A stretch of DNA of 64,000 nucleotides from Flavobacterium sp. H122 (GTDB lineage Bacteria > Bacteroidota > Bacteroidia > Flavobacteriales > Flavobacteriaceae). Positions 34,240-44,129 of the stretch are shown here, piece after piece (within the stretch, counting starts at the first letter, position 1; each line of letters begins with the position of its first letter). A program made the position numbers and the translations under genes. The notes beneath the pieces were generated by a model that did not search any database, was not told where the DNA came from, and saw nothing but the letters and a program-made list of their open reading frames with translations. Where the stretch lies: positions 186,001-250,000 of the forward strand of contig NZ_SJZD01000002.1 of NCBI RefSeq assembly GCF_004959765.1. The letters run 5' to 3'.

Positions 34240-36519
34240 TTATTTGTGTTTGTCACTCATTGTGAATTCTAATAATCCACCTCTAACTATATCATCATAG
34301 TTAATGGAATAGTTGTCAAAGCTTTTTCCGTTTAAGGTCATTTTTTGGATGTAGATATTTTTATCGGAAGCATTATTAACTTTTATTTCAAAAGTTTTGC
34401 CGTTTTCAAGATTGATTTTTGCATTCTTGATTGTTGGACTTCCTATTGAGTATTCATTCCCACCAGGTGCAACAGGATAAAATCCTAATGAAGAAAAAAT
34501 ATACCAAGCACTCATTTGTCCGCAATCGTCGTTACCGCCTAAACCATCAGGAGTTGGTTTGTATTGCATTTTAAGTGTTTTTCTAATAATTTCTTGTGTT
34601 TTCCAAGGTTGGTTCGTCCAATTATATAAATAGGCAACATGATGTGCAGGCTCGTTACCATGTACGTAACCACCAATGATTCCATCGCGTGTGATGTCTT
34701 CAGTATCCGCAAAAAAAGTGTCAGGTAGATGCATAGAGAATAATTGATCTAGTTTTTTAGTAAAGGTTTTTTTGCCACCCATAGCTTCGACTAATGCATT
34801 TGGATTTTGAGGTACGAAAAATGTATAATTCCAACTATTGCCTTCTATGAATCCTTGTCCATGCGTGTTTAATGGGTCAAATTCTTTTTTGAACGTTCCA
34901 TCAGTTGATTTAGGTCGCATAAAGCCACTGGTTTTGTCAAAATTGTTTTTCCAGTTTTCGGAGCGTTTTAAAAATTGTTCATATACTTCATTTCGGTTTA
35001 GTTTTTTAGCTAATTGCGCGATTGTCCAATCATCATAGGCATATTCCAATGTGTTTGAAACTGAAATGCCGCTTTTTTCGGCTGGAATAAAGCCATTGTC
35101 TATATAATGTCCAATTCCTTCGTAATCTCTTTTGTTGGCTGTAGTAATACAAGCGTCTAGCGCTTCGTTTTTGTCTCCGGTATATATGTCTTTCATAATG
35201 GCATCAGCTATAACTGATACACTGTGATAACCGCTCATACACCAATTGTCATTAGCATGATGACTCCAGATGGGTAGCATTTTATGAGGACTTTGCTCAA
35301 AATGTTTCATCATAGAATGGATCATGTCATTGTTTCTTTTGGGCTGTATGATATTGAATAAAGGGTGTAACGCACGATAGGTGTCCCATAAGGAAAAAGT
35401 AGTGTAGTTTGTAAAACCTTGGGCTTGATGAACGTTTTGATCTAAGCCTTTGTATTTGCCGTCAAGATCCATATAGGTTGTTGGTGCTAAAAAAGAATGA
35501 TACATCGCGGTGTAGAAGTTAGTTTTTAAGTCTTCATCACCTTCTATTTCAATTTTTTGTAATTCCCTTTCCCAATTGTTTTGGGCTTTGTTTTTTACTT
35601 TTTCAAAATCCCAATGAGTAATCTCTGATAGGTTCAAAAGTGCTCCATCCATACTAACAGATGAAAGAGCCATTTTTACCTTTATTTTTTCATTGTCTGA
35701 TGTTTTGAAATTAAAGTACATTCTAATTTGTTTGCCTGCTATTTCCGGGAGGTTTTTATCTTGATTAAATTTTCTCCAAAATCCTCTATAAACTTGCTTT
35801 TCTTCAAAGTTTTTACTGCCATATTCTATGAAAGGTTTTGAGAAACTCATTGCGAAGTATTGTGTTCGTGTTCTTGCCCATCCGTTCGTTTGGCGGTATC
35901 CTGTAATTAAGGTATCGTTTACTACACGTACATAGGTCCATACATTTTTTTCAGGATAATTATAAATGCCGCTCATTAAATCCAAAATGATATGTGCTTC
36001 CTCTGATTTTGGGAAGGTGTATTGATGAAAACCTACTCTAGTGGACGCCGAAAGTTCTGCTAAGATGTTATCATCGTCTAATTTTACTTTGTAATAGCCA
36101 GCTTCTGCAATTTCATTGGAATGAGAAAATGCGGAGCGAAACCCAGATTGTGGTTTATCAGCTGTTCCAGGATTTAATTGTAATTTACCTACGGTGGGCA
36201 TTACTAAAAAATCTCCCAAATCGGAATGGCCTGTCCCACTAAAGTGGGTGTGGCTAAAGCCTACTATTGTTTTGTCGTCATATTGATATCCTCCACAATA
36301 TTTGTAAACATCGGGATTGTATTTGCTATTTGTGGCATAAGGGATTGTATCTGTATCTGGACTTAGTTGTACCATCCCAAAAGGAACTGTAGCACCAGGA
36401 TAGACATGTCCCATTCTTTGAGTTCCTATTATAGGTTTTACATATTTTATGTATTTGTTTTGGCTGAAACTTAGAGAAGCAATAAAAAGGAATAACAGAC
36501 AGGTGGTTTTTTTATGCAT
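34240..36519 (-). CDS. GH92 family alpha-mannosidase (second copy, catalytic part only)
   Basis: A 759-residue exported GH92 enzyme with a signal peptide at residues 1-19 (…SLSFSQ). Family landmarks are VKPIIGTQRMGHVYPGATVP, VGFSHTHFSGTGHSDLGD, TFSLWDTYRALHPL, EGNSWNYTFFVPQN, HGNEPAHHVAYLYNW and GNDDCGQMSAWY. Unlike the GH92 at 17716 it ends soon after the catalytic region and has no discoidin-like domain. The two share family motifs but differ widely, so they probably have different linkage preferences; this is inference. No sugar transporter (SusCD) gene is near it. Confidence 0.94.
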   Translation of the reverse strand: MHKKTTCLLFLFIASLSFSQNKYIKYVKPIIGTQRMGHVYPGATVPFGMVQLSPDTDTIPYATNSKYNPDVYKYCGGYQYDDKTIVGFSHTHFSGTGHSDLGDFLVMPTVGKLQLNPGTADKPQSGFRSAFSHSNEIAEAGYYKVKLDDDNILAELSASTRVGFHQYTFPKSEEAHIILDLMSGIYNYPEKNVWTYVRVVNDTLITGYRQTNGWARTRTQYFAMSFSKPFIEYGSKNFEEKQVYRGFWRKFNQDKNLPEIAGKQIRMYFNFKTSDNEKIKVKMALSSVSMDGALLNLSEITHWDFEKVKNKAQNNWERELQKIEIEGDEDLKTNFYTAMYHSFLAPTTYMDLDGKYKGLDQNVHQAQGFTNYTTFSLWDTYRALHPLFNIIQPKRNNDMIHSMMKHFEQSPHKMLPIWSHHANDNWCMSGYHSVSVIADAIMKDIYTGDKNEALDACITTANKRDYEGIGHYIDNGFIPAEKSGISVSNTLEYAYDDWTIAQLAKKLNRNEVYEQFLKRSENWKNNFDKTSGFMRPKSTDGTFKKEFDPLNTHGQGFIEGNSWNYTFFVPQNPNALVEAMGGKKTFTKKLDQLFSMHLPDTFFADTEDITRDGIIGGYVHGNEPAHHVAYLYNWTNQPWKTQEIIRKTLKMQYKPTPDGLGGNDDCGQMSAWYIFSSLGFYPVAPGGNEYSIGSPTIKNAKINLENGKTFEIKVNNASDKNIYIQKMTLNGKSFDNYSINYDDIVRGGLLEFTMSDKHK

Positions 36520-36570
36520 AATTAGATTTTTTAGTTGTGTTGTTAGTGCAGTTTTTTTCGAAGGTATTTA

Positions 36571-36612
36571 AAAAAAAATCGATAACTAAAAAGTTATCGA
36601 TTTTTAAAAAAA
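36571..36612. terminator. Hairpin terminator after the C1 peptidase gene
   Basis: Fourteen-base arms AAAAATCGATAACT and AGTTATCGATTTTT (36574-36605) with A/T runs on both sides. It serves the minus-strand peptidase gene at 36626. Confidence 0.85.
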
Positions 36613-36625
36613 GTATGATGAAAAG

Positions 36626-37816
36626 TTATATTTTCAATTTAGTAGCTATAGCATTTGGTACCGCTTTTTTGTGAAGCATAATTGCGGTAGCTTTGTATTT
36701 TGCAAACTCTTTAGACATATATAAATAGCCTTTGTAGTCGTTTGTAGTTCCCCAAGAGTTTTTAACGATGTAATATTCTTTACCGTTCTGGTCTTTTGAA
36801 ATTCCTACAATATGCATTCCGTGGTCATCAGTTGTAGTGTAGTTGTCAAATGCTTTTTGACGCATTTCTTCTGTTACTACAGCTTCTTTTTTAGGCCCGT
36901 TAAACATGTCTGCTTTTTCTTCGGCAGTCATGTCTTCTACTTTTTTCTCAGGAACAAAAGCTACGCCATTTTTCCAAGAGAAACTTTTCTCACTTACATC
37001 TCCAGCCCAAGCTACTGTATACCCATTTTTAAGTGCGCTGTCAATGATTTCTGTTAGTTCGTTCATTTTAACGTTGTATACTTGGTCATAGTTCCAGTTG
37101 TCCGGTACCATAAGTACAAACTTTGTGTAATATGGGTATTCCTGTAATGAGGAAATTTCTACATAATCGTCTGCATTAATACCTACGACTTCTTTGGCAA
37201 AAGTCTCCGGAGTATATTTTTTGCCGTTATAGTCGAAAGTTTTTGGGATTGTTCCTAAATAAGAATCGATGATAGCGGCGTATGCTTTTTCCCAGTTAGG
37301 GGTTAACTCTCCGTTAGGATTTGTTACAACTGCTTTTAAGAAAGCTTCTGTTAAGGCAGCCATTTCTGAAAATTTATTTTTGTCAGTTCCGTAATTCAAA
37401 CCTGTATAAACAGATTGTGGTACAGCGCCATATTTACGGTACATATTGATTACATCGTGAAATGCTCCGCCGTCTCCTAATGCTACAGAGCCGTGCATGC
37501 GTACATAGTTTCTCCCTTTTTCTACATACGCATTGCGCGCAGAATAAATTTGAGATAATTCAACAGGTTTTTTGCCCATACGGATCATTTCAGACTCTAA
37601 AAATGAGTTGGCAGAATAACTCCAGCAAGTACCTGATGAACCTTGATTTTTTACAGAAGTATTTTCAATATTGATTACATCAGAAAATTTGAATGATTCT
37701 TTACTCTTTTCACTTGCGTTGATTTTCAAAGAGTTTACTAAATTGTCTTGAGCAAAGCTGGTAACGCCCACAAATAGTGAGACAGCAATAATGAAAGGTT
37801 TGGTAATTGTATACAT
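36626..37816 (-). CDS. Exported C1-family cysteine peptidase (bleomycin hydrolase-like)
   Basis: A 396-residue papain-fold peptidase with a signal peptide at residues 1-23 (…VTSFAQ). Catalytic Cys64 lies in NQGSSGTCWSYSANSFLE, preceded by the oxyanion Gln. The His is in DDHGMHIVGI and the Asn in VKNSWG. The layout matches the PepC/bleomycin hydrolase branch, which is normally cytosolic; the signal peptide sends this version to the periplasm or beyond. Role probably peptide degradation. No T9SS tail. Single gene with its own terminator. Confidence 0.9.
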   Translation of the reverse strand: MYTITKPFIIAVSLFVGVTSFAQDNLVNSLKINASEKSKESFKFSDVINIENTSVKNQGSSGTCWSYSANSFLESEMIRMGKKPVELSQIYSARNAYVEKGRNYVRMHGSVALGDGGAFHDVINMYRKYGAVPQSVYTGLNYGTDKNKFSEMAALTEAFLKAVVTNPNGELTPNWEKAYAAIIDSYLGTIPKTFDYNGKKYTPETFAKEVVGINADDYVEISSLQEYPYYTKFVLMVPDNWNYDQVYNVKMNELTEIIDSALKNGYTVAWAGDVSEKSFSWKNGVAFVPEKKVEDMTAEEKADMFNGPKKEAVVTEEMRQKAFDNYTTTDDHGMHIVGISKDQNGKEYYIVKNSWGTTNDYKGYLYMSKEFAKYKATAIMLHKKAVPNAIATKLKI

Positions 37817-37912
37817 GTGTTTTATAGTTTTTTCTAATATATGTCGGTAAAAATAAAAATAGGTTACAATTGTACCTAGTATTTAACAGTAAATTATATT
37901 ATTGTTAAAGAA

Positions 37913-37936
37913 AATTCCCAAGCATGCTTGGGAATT
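37913..37936 (-). terminator. Perfectly palindromic terminator of the S9 peptidase gene
   Basis: A 24-bp perfect palindrome centred on GCATGC (37913-37936), followed on the minus strand by TTTTCTTT. Confidence 0.82.
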
Positions 37937-37944
37937 GATTTATA

Positions 37945-39861
37945 TTATAAAGTTTCTTTCAGCCATTTGAAAAACTCACGCTGCCAAACCAGAGCATTTT
38001 GTGGTTTTAACACCCAGTGGTTCTCTTCCGGGAATAATAGGAATCTGCTTTTTATTCCTTTTAACTGAGCTGCCTGGAAAGCTTCCTGTCCCTGACCAAT
38101 AGGCACGCGGTAATCTTTTCCTCCCTGGATAATCATTATAGGAGTGTTCCAGTTATTAACTAAATTGATTGGATTAAACTCGTTGTATGTTTTTTGAGCT
38201 GTTTTATTATCTTTTTCCCAATAAGCACCTCCGGAGTCCCAGTTAGTAAAGAAAACTTCTTCGGTTGTCCCATACATACTTTGAGTATTGAAAATCCCGC
38301 AATGTGAAATAAATGTTTTGAAACGGTTTTTGTGAATTCCCGCCAATTGAAATACTGAATAACCTCCGTAACTGGCACCTACAGCACCCAAACGGCCTTT
38401 GTCCACATACGATTCTTTTGCTACATCATCAATTGCAGCTAAATAGTCATCCATTACTTGTCCTCCCCAGTCGCCTGAAATCTGTTCGTTCCATTTAACT
38501 CCATGACCCGGCATACCGCGGCGGTTAGGTGCTACTACGATATAACCTTGTGAAGCAATGGTTTGAAAATTCCAACGGTATGAATAGTATTGAGACAATG
38601 GGCTTTGTGGGCCACCCTGACAATATAATAGTGCCGGGTATTTTTTGTTAGCATCAAAATTTGGAGGAAGAATTACCCAAACCAGCATTTTTTTGCCATC
38701 CGTTGTGGTTACATATCTTTTTTCAGTTTTACATAAAGCTAATTTATTATAAGTTTCTGTGTTCACATTAGTGATTTGCTTCCACGATTTCTTTTTCAAA
38801 TCATAAGAGAAAATTTCCGAAGCATGGTTCATGTCGTTTCTGGCAACAATTACCTTGTCCAGGTTGAAGCCAATAATTTCAGTAACATCAAATGTCCCGT
38901 TGGTAATTTGTTTTACAGTGATTGCAATTCTGGTTAAACCAGGAAAATTAACTTCGAAAAGCTGTTTTGTCCCGTCAACCGGTGCAATGAAATACACTTT
39001 TTTTCCATCAGAACTCCATTTAAAACTTTCAACGGTTCCATCCCAAGCTGATGTAAGATTCATATCCATTCCTTTAAAACGGACAATGATATCGTTTTTG
39101 TCGGCTTCATAACCATCACGCTTCATTTGTAACCATGTTAAATCGCCTTTAGGTGAAAACATTGGGTGAGTGTCATAACCTAAGTTGCTTTCGGTAAGGT
39201 TTTTGGTTTCTTTGGTTTCAATGTTATATTGATACAAATCGGTGTTTGTACTGGTTGCATACGCAGTACCTGCTTTCTTTTTGCAAACATAGATGATGTT
39301 TTTACTGTCAGGTGACCAAACGTAATCTTCATCACCACCGAAAGGTTTTTGCGGCGCGTCAAATAGCTCACCTTCCATAATATCGATAGGAGGTGCCAGG
39401 CGAACATTAGGAGCTGGAATACCACCATAAAAAACATGGTTGTAAGTTCCGTCTCTCCAAGTATCCCAATGGCGGTAATCTAATCCATCATATACTTGTG
39501 CATTAGCTTTGTCAAGTTCCGGGTAAACATCTTTACCAAGTACATTGCTGACTTTAACTTCCTGATGTGAAAGTAAGAAAGTCCCATCGGGCGAAATATT
39601 TTTGTCTTTAATTAATTCTTTGTACTCTTTAATTTCAGTTGGATTTCCTCCTGTAATTGGGATAGAGTAAAACTTAGAGTTTGACTTGTTATCCTCAATT
39701 GATGGTGTAGCAACTTTATAAACGATGTTTTTACCGTCTTTTGAAATGCCTAAAGGGGAAACACGACCGAGTTTCCAAAGCAATTCCGGAGTCATAACTT
39801 CTTGGGCAACTGCTGAATTTATTCCCATAAGCGTTAAACTTAATAATGCCAGTTTTTTCAT
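37945..39861 (-). CDS. Exported S9 family prolyl oligopeptidase-type peptidase
   Basis: A 638-residue serine peptidase with a signal peptide at residues 1-19 (…NSAVAQ). The N-terminal beta-propeller (residues ~30-370) has WD/PD40-like segments (YVWSPDSKNIIY, SFKWSSDGKKVYF). The C-terminal alpha/beta hydrolase domain has Ser in GASYGGYS, Asp in GKDYRVPIGQG and His in PEENHWVLKP. The layout resembles the DPP5/acylaminoacyl peptidase group, which releases dipeptides in the periplasm. Catalytic triad intact. Single gene. Confidence 0.93.
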   Translation of the reverse strand: MKKLALLSLTLMGINSAVAQEVMTPELLWKLGRVSPLGISKDGKNIVYKVATPSIEDNKSNSKFYSIPITGGNPTEIKEYKELIKDKNISPDGTFLLSHQEVKVSNVLGKDVYPELDKANAQVYDGLDYRHWDTWRDGTYNHVFYGGIPAPNVRLAPPIDIMEGELFDAPQKPFGGDEDYVWSPDSKNIIYVCKKKAGTAYATSTNTDLYQYNIETKETKNLTESNLGYDTHPMFSPKGDLTWLQMKRDGYEADKNDIIVRFKGMDMNLTSAWDGTVESFKWSSDGKKVYFIAPVDGTKQLFEVNFPGLTRIAITVKQITNGTFDVTEIIGFNLDKVIVARNDMNHASEIFSYDLKKKSWKQITNVNTETYNKLALCKTEKRYVTTTDGKKMLVWVILPPNFDANKKYPALLYCQGGPQSPLSQYYSYRWNFQTIASQGYIVVAPNRRGMPGHGVKWNEQISGDWGGQVMDDYLAAIDDVAKESYVDKGRLGAVGASYGGYSVFQLAGIHKNRFKTFISHCGIFNTQSMYGTTEEVFFTNWDSGGAYWEKDNKTAQKTYNEFNPINLVNNWNTPIMIIQGGKDYRVPIGQGQEAFQAAQLKGIKSRFLLFPEENHWVLKPQNALVWQREFFKWLKETL

Positions 39862-39904
39862 TTTATTTGTAAAATTTATGCCTGCTAAAAGTACAATTTT
39901 ATTT

Positions 39905-39935
39905 ATAAAAAAAGCTGCCTCATTGAGACAGCTTT
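39905..39935 (-). terminator. Terminator of the metzincin gene
   Basis: AAAGCTGcCTC and GAGaCAGCTTT (39911-39935) form a hairpin with one internal mismatch, followed by minus-strand T. Confidence 0.85.
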
Positions 39936-39962
39936 TAAGGTTAGGTTGGGTTAATTATCAAA

Positions 39963-42900
39963 TTACTCTTTGATAAAGCGTTTTGTAACAGTTGTTTCAT
40001 TATCAGAAACTTCTAAAATATAGTTTCCGGCTTTGAAGTTTGTTACATTGATTGTTCCGTTATTAATTTTTCCTTCAGCAACTACCTGACCTAATAAATT
40101 ATAAGCTCTGTAGGTTGCTTTTTCAGAAATAGAAGTAATAGTTAAGAAATCTCTGGTTGGGTTAGGGTATAAACCAATTTCAACTCTTGAAGCATTTGAA
40201 GTTTCTTCTCCTCTTGCTGTTGATGTGATGTTGATTGTATAATCCTCAACCTGCCCGTATGAGAATGCCTCACATGATGTAGGTACAGCGTTATATTTCA
40301 TAGACACTCTCATTCTTGTAGTTCCTAAAACGGCAGTTGCAGGAATTGTGAAAGTTCCGGAAACCGGAGTAGTTGTAGAAGCTGTTTTTGTCCAAACAGT
40401 TTCACCGGCATCAGTAAATACACCATTTTGGTTGTAGTCAATAAACACTGCATAGCCTTCACTGTAAACAGTGCCAGTCCATGTTGGAGTTATAGTAATA
40501 GTTTGTGATGATCCTCTGGCAGCTGAAGTTGATTGTGCAGTAAAGTTTTCATAACCAGCAGTACCAGTTGATGCATTGTTGATTGAGCCAATAGTTACAC
40601 GTCCAATTCTTTCGTCAGCTGTGTTGTTGCCTTGAGATGTACAATACGTAATTGAAACTGATGAAGTAGTTACACTTACAGTATTACTTGCTGCAGAAAC
40701 GTTTCCGGCAGCGTCTTTAGCTCTTACCGAGAAAGAATATGTTGTAGAAGCCGTTAAACCTGAAACTGCATATGAAGTAGAAGCTGTTGAACCTAATAAA
40801 GTTGCTCCCTGGTAAACATCATAACCGGTAACACCTACGTTATCAGTAGCAGCTGACCAAGATAAGTTAGTTGAGCTAGAAGTAGTTCCAGAAGCAGTTA
40901 AACTAGTTGGAGCAGTTGGTGCTGTCGTATCAGCTGTGCCAGCAGTAATGTTGATTGTATAATCTTCAACTTGTCCGTAAGAGAAAGCCTCACAAGAAGT
41001 TGGGATTGCATTATATTTCATAGAAACTCTCATTCTTGTTGCTCCTAATGCAGCAGTAGCAGGAATTGTGAAAGATCCAGAAACCGGAGTTGTTGTAGAA
41101 GCTGCTTTTGTCCATACTGTTTCACCAGCATCAGCAAAATCACCATCTTTGTTATAGTCAATAAATACTGCATATCCTTCAGCATAAGTGCTTGAAGTCC
41201 ATGACGGCGTAATTGTAATACTCTGTGAAGCATTTTGAGCAGCAGAAGTTGATTGCGCTGTAAAATCTTCATAACCGGCAGTGCCCGTTGAAGCATTGTT
41301 GATAGAGCCAATTGCTACGCGTCCGATTTTTTCGTCAGCAGTACTGTTCCCTTGTGAAGCACAGTAAGTGATCGTTACAGCAGAAGTTGTTACGCTTACA
41401 GTGTTGCTAGCAGCAGAAATATTTCCAGCAGCGTCTTTCGCTCTAACTGTGAATGAATAGGTAGTTGATGCTGCCAAACCAGTAACAGCAAAAGATGTAG
41501 AAGCTGTAGTTCCTAATAAAGTTGCACCTTGATATACATCATAACCTGTAACACCTACGTTATCAGTTGAAGCTGTCCAAGATAAGTTAGTTGAGCTAGA
41601 AGTAGTTCCAGAAGCAGCTAAATTAGTTGGGACTGTCGGAGCTGTTGTGTCTACAATAGGTGCTGAAGTAGTTACACTTACAGTATTACTTGCAGCAGAA
41701 ATGTTTCCAGCAGCATCTTTAGCTTTAACAGAGAAAGTATACGTCGTAGAAGCTGTTAATCCAGAAACTGCGTATGATGTAGAAGCTGTTGTTCCTAATA
41801 AAGTAGCTCCTTGGTAAACGTCATAACCAGTAACACCTACATTGTCAGTTGAAGCTGTCCAAGATAAGTTTGTTGTTGTTTGAGTAGTTCCAGAAGCTGC
41901 TAAACTTGTTGGAGCAGAAGGCGCTACTGTGTCGCTTGATCCTGCAGTTACAGTAATATTAGCATTGTTTACGTCAAAGAAAATATGGCTTGTACCTTTT
42001 ACCATGATCCTGCCTGTTGAAGTAGAAGCATTAGGAATAGTCACATTTTCAGTACCGTCATTAGGAGTTCCTGCAACTAGAGTTGTCCAAGAAGCTCCGT
42101 TATTTGTAGTCCATAAAATATCTACGTTAGCACAGTTTACGCCGTTTGCAGTAGTACCGGCAACATTCCAGGTAACTGCCTGTGAAGTGCCTCCGGTATA
42201 TGAACTTGCAGTACCTTGTGATGTGATTGCAAATGGACCGGCAGTTCCATTTACAGTTACAATCATGTCATCAGAATTGTTGGCAGAACCACCAGCTCTG
42301 TTATCACGCACTGTAAAACGGAAATTCATTGTTCTTGCAACTGAAGGTACAGCCTCAACAGCGATTTCAGTTCCTTGAGTTGTAGTTGCACCATTTAAAA
42401 CAGAAGACATTTGAGGGAAATATCTTGTTGGTGTTGTTGCAGGGTTGTAGGATCTGAAAGTCGGGCCCGAAGTTTTTGTCGCACTTGCAGCAGAACTTGC
42501 GCCAGTTTGTGAGCTTGATGCATTGTCAAATTGTTCCCAGATATAAGTTAAGGCATCGCCATTAGCATCAGTTCCTGTACCTGTCAGCATGAACGGAGTG
42601 CTCTTAGGTATAGTAAAATCTGAACCTGCATTTGCAGTTGGTATCGCATTACCTGTTGCAGTGTTTACTGAACAAGTTTTAGCTTTAATGTTGTTAGTAA
42701 CCTGTTGCACACTAAATGCATGGAAATACGCATCAGAATGCGGTTGTACGTCCTGAGAAGTAATACCGGCATATCCCATGATTGTTGATCCAGATCCTGG
42801 TTCCATATTTGCTCCAGTGCCTTCATTGCTCATAGAAAATGTGTGGTTTGCACCAAATTGGTGTCCTAATTCATGGGCTACATAGTCAATGTCAAAATTG

Positions 42901-43910
42901 TCTCCCGAAGGTATACCGTCACCAGGAGAGGTGTAGCCGGATCCTTTATTCTTGTCAGATGTACTTGAAGTGTCATCAACACAAATACAACCAATACAAC
43001 CTGCATTACCACCACCGCCTGAAGCACCAAATAAGTGACCTACATCGTAAGCGGCATTACCTATTGTATTCGTTAAATTGTTTTGTAACTCAGTGTTCCA
43101 TGCACCTCCTGCACCTGTAGATGCGGCAGAATAAGGGTCGGTTGATGCGTTAGTGTAAATTAGAACGTCATTGTTTGCAATTAAATTCATTTTAACACTA
43201 AAGTCTTTTTCGAAAACACCATTCACACGAGTCATAGTTGCGTTCATAGCTGCCAAAGCCTGGGCTTTAGTTCCGCCAAAATAAGCAGTATACTCACCAG
43301 TAACAGACAATGCTAAACGGAATGTTCTTAGAGTAGCATCATCAGCATTTGGACGCAGGTTAGCTCCATTTGCTAGTTTTGGTTCAATTTTGTCAATTAC
43401 TTTACACTCAAAAGGAGTCAGGTTTTCTTTTTTGTCTGATTTTTTATAAACAGAATATGTTTTTAAATCTTTTGAGAATGGCTCAATGAATGAGGCTGAT
43501 TTGTCTGCATTCAAAGTCATTGATTTGAATCCTAATGGAGACATACTGAAATAAGCTGTAGAAGTTGGATTGTCAACGCCAATTCCAATGTATGATCTGA
43601 TTTCAGGGTATTTTGCCTGTAAAGCCGGATCCATGTTAGAGTTTTCATATACTCTGAAACGCTCGGTTTTTCCTTCAGCATTTGGCAGGGAAATGATAGT
43701 TGCTGAAGTTGTTCTGCTGAATCTGCTTGGTGATTTGGCTAATTCAGTTTTGATTAAGTTAACATCCAGATCGTAAAGATTCTTCTCTGGAAGCTGCGAT
43801 TTGCTTTCCAATTGGGTTTTATTAGAAGCCCCCGTTCGCTTCCATAAACCATCTTGAGCAAATGCCAAACTGGTAGCCATGAAAGCTACTGAAAGTAATT
43901 TCAATTTCAT
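39963..43910 (-). CDS. T9SS-secreted metzincin metallopeptidase with FN3 and GEVED modules
   Basis: A 1315-residue multidomain protein. Signal peptide 1-18 (…SLAFAQ). A pro-region extends to ~residue 195. The reprolysin-like zinc peptidase domain contains HELGHQFGANH (residues 346-356), with the Met-turn in STIMGYAGI near residue 380. A beta region with Ig-like segments follows to ~660. Then come FN3-1 (~662-751), FN3-2 (~756-842), GEVED-1 (~847-992), FN3-3 (~995-1082), GEVED-2 (~1087-1232) and a type A T9SS sorting tail (~1237-1315; GLYPNPTRDF, FKAGNYILEV, KRFIKE). It should be a secreted protease with adhesive modules. FN3-2/GEVED-1 and FN3-3/GEVED-2 are near-identical, a recent tandem duplication. 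Confidence 0.93.
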   Translation of the reverse strand: MKLKLLSVAFMATSLAFAQDGLWKRTGASNKTQLESKSQLPEKNLYDLDVNLIKTELAKSPSRFSRTTSATIISLPNAEGKTERFRVYENSNMDPALQAKYPEIRSYIGIGVDNPTSTAYFSMSPLGFKSMTLNADKSASFIEPFSKDLKTYSVYKKSDKKENLTPFECKVIDKIEPKLANGANLRPNADDATLRTFRLALSVTGEYTAYFGGTKAQALAAMNATMTRVNGVFEKDFSVKMNLIANNDVLIYTNASTDPYSAASTGAGGAWNTELQNNLTNTIGNAAYDVGHLFGASGGGGNAGCIGCICVDDTSSTSDKNKGSGYTSPGDGIPSGDNFDIDYVAHELGHQFGANHTFSMSNEGTGANMEPGSGSTIMGYAGITSQDVQPHSDAYFHAFSVQQVTNNIKAKTCSVNTATGNAIPTANAGSDFTIPKSTPFMLTGTGTDANGDALTYIWEQFDNASSSQTGASSAASATKTSGPTFRSYNPATTPTRYFPQMSSVLNGATTTQGTEIAVEAVPSVARTMNFRFTVRDNRAGGSANNSDDMIVTVNGTAGPFAITSQGTASSYTGGTSQAVTWNVAGTTANGVNCANVDILWTTNNGASWTTLVAGTPNDGTENVTIPNASTSTGRIMVKGTSHIFFDVNNANITVTAGSSDTVAPSAPTSLAASGTTQTTTNLSWTASTDNVGVTGYDVYQGATLLGTTASTSYAVSGLTASTTYTFSVKAKDAAGNISAASNTVSVTTSAPIVDTTAPTVPTNLAASGTTSSSTNLSWTASTDNVGVTGYDVYQGATLLGTTASTSFAVTGLAASTTYSFTVRAKDAAGNISAASNTVSVTTSAVTITYCASQGNSTADEKIGRVAIGSINNASTGTAGYEDFTAQSTSAAQNASQSITITPSWTSSTYAEGYAVFIDYNKDGDFADAGETVWTKAASTTTPVSGSFTIPATAALGATRMRVSMKYNAIPTSCEAFSYGQVEDYTINITAGTADTTAPTAPTSLTASGTTSSSTNLSWSAATDNVGVTGYDVYQGATLLGSTASTSYAVSGLTASTTYSFSVRAKDAAGNVSAASNTVSVTTSSVSITYCTSQGNNTADERIGRVTIGSINNASTGTAGYENFTAQSTSAARGSSQTITITPTWTGTVYSEGYAVFIDYNQNGVFTDAGETVWTKTASTTTPVSGTFTIPATAVLGTTRMRVSMKYNAVPTSCEAFSYGQVEDYTINITSTARGEETSNASRVEIGLYPNPTRDFLTITSISEKATYRAYNLLGQVVAEGKINNGTINVTNFKAGNYILEVSDNETTVTKRFIKE
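40215..40930 (-). repeat. Intragenic direct repeat, FN3-GEVED unit B
   Basis: About 715 bp encoding one FN3 domain plus one GEVED domain, highly similar to the adjoining unit at 40935-41650. Shared strings include TGTTGATTGTATAATC near each GEVED end and TAAGTTAGTTGAGCTAGAAG in each FN3. Confidence 0.85.
40935..41650 (-). repeat. Intragenic direct repeat, FN3-GEVED unit A
   Basis: Partner of the unit at 40215-40930. A third FN3 copy without a GEVED partner lies at about 41660-41925. Confidence 0.85.
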
Positions 43911-44081
43911 TGTTTGGTTTTTTTAGTTGGTTAATAATGGCTGCGAATTTATTCATAATTTTTTAAACTTTTCATAACAATTTTAATAAAATCGATAAAA
44001 AACATCAACAAAATACACTGTTTAGGGGATGCTAAAATGCGATTTTATCAATAAAAACGAGGGTTTTAAGAGTTTTTTAAC

Positions 44082-44108
44082 AAAAAAACCACTTCTTTTG
44101 AAGTGGTT
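44082..44108 (-). terminator. Terminator of tyrS
   Basis: Nine-base arms AACCACTTC (44087-44095) and GAAGTGGTT (44100-44108), four-base loop, minus-strand T run. Confidence 0.9.
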
Positions 44109-44129
44109 CATTTTCAGTTGTTTATCGAT

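Noticed and set aside
40215..41925. Regularly repeated blocks that might suggest a CRISPR-like array
   Set aside because: The repeats are in frame, 260-715 bp long and encode FN3 and GEVED domains.
41929..43120. Open frames on the plus strand opposite the metzincin gene
   Set aside because: They mirror the repetitive Ser/Thr/Ala-rich coding strand and show no domain, promoter or start context.
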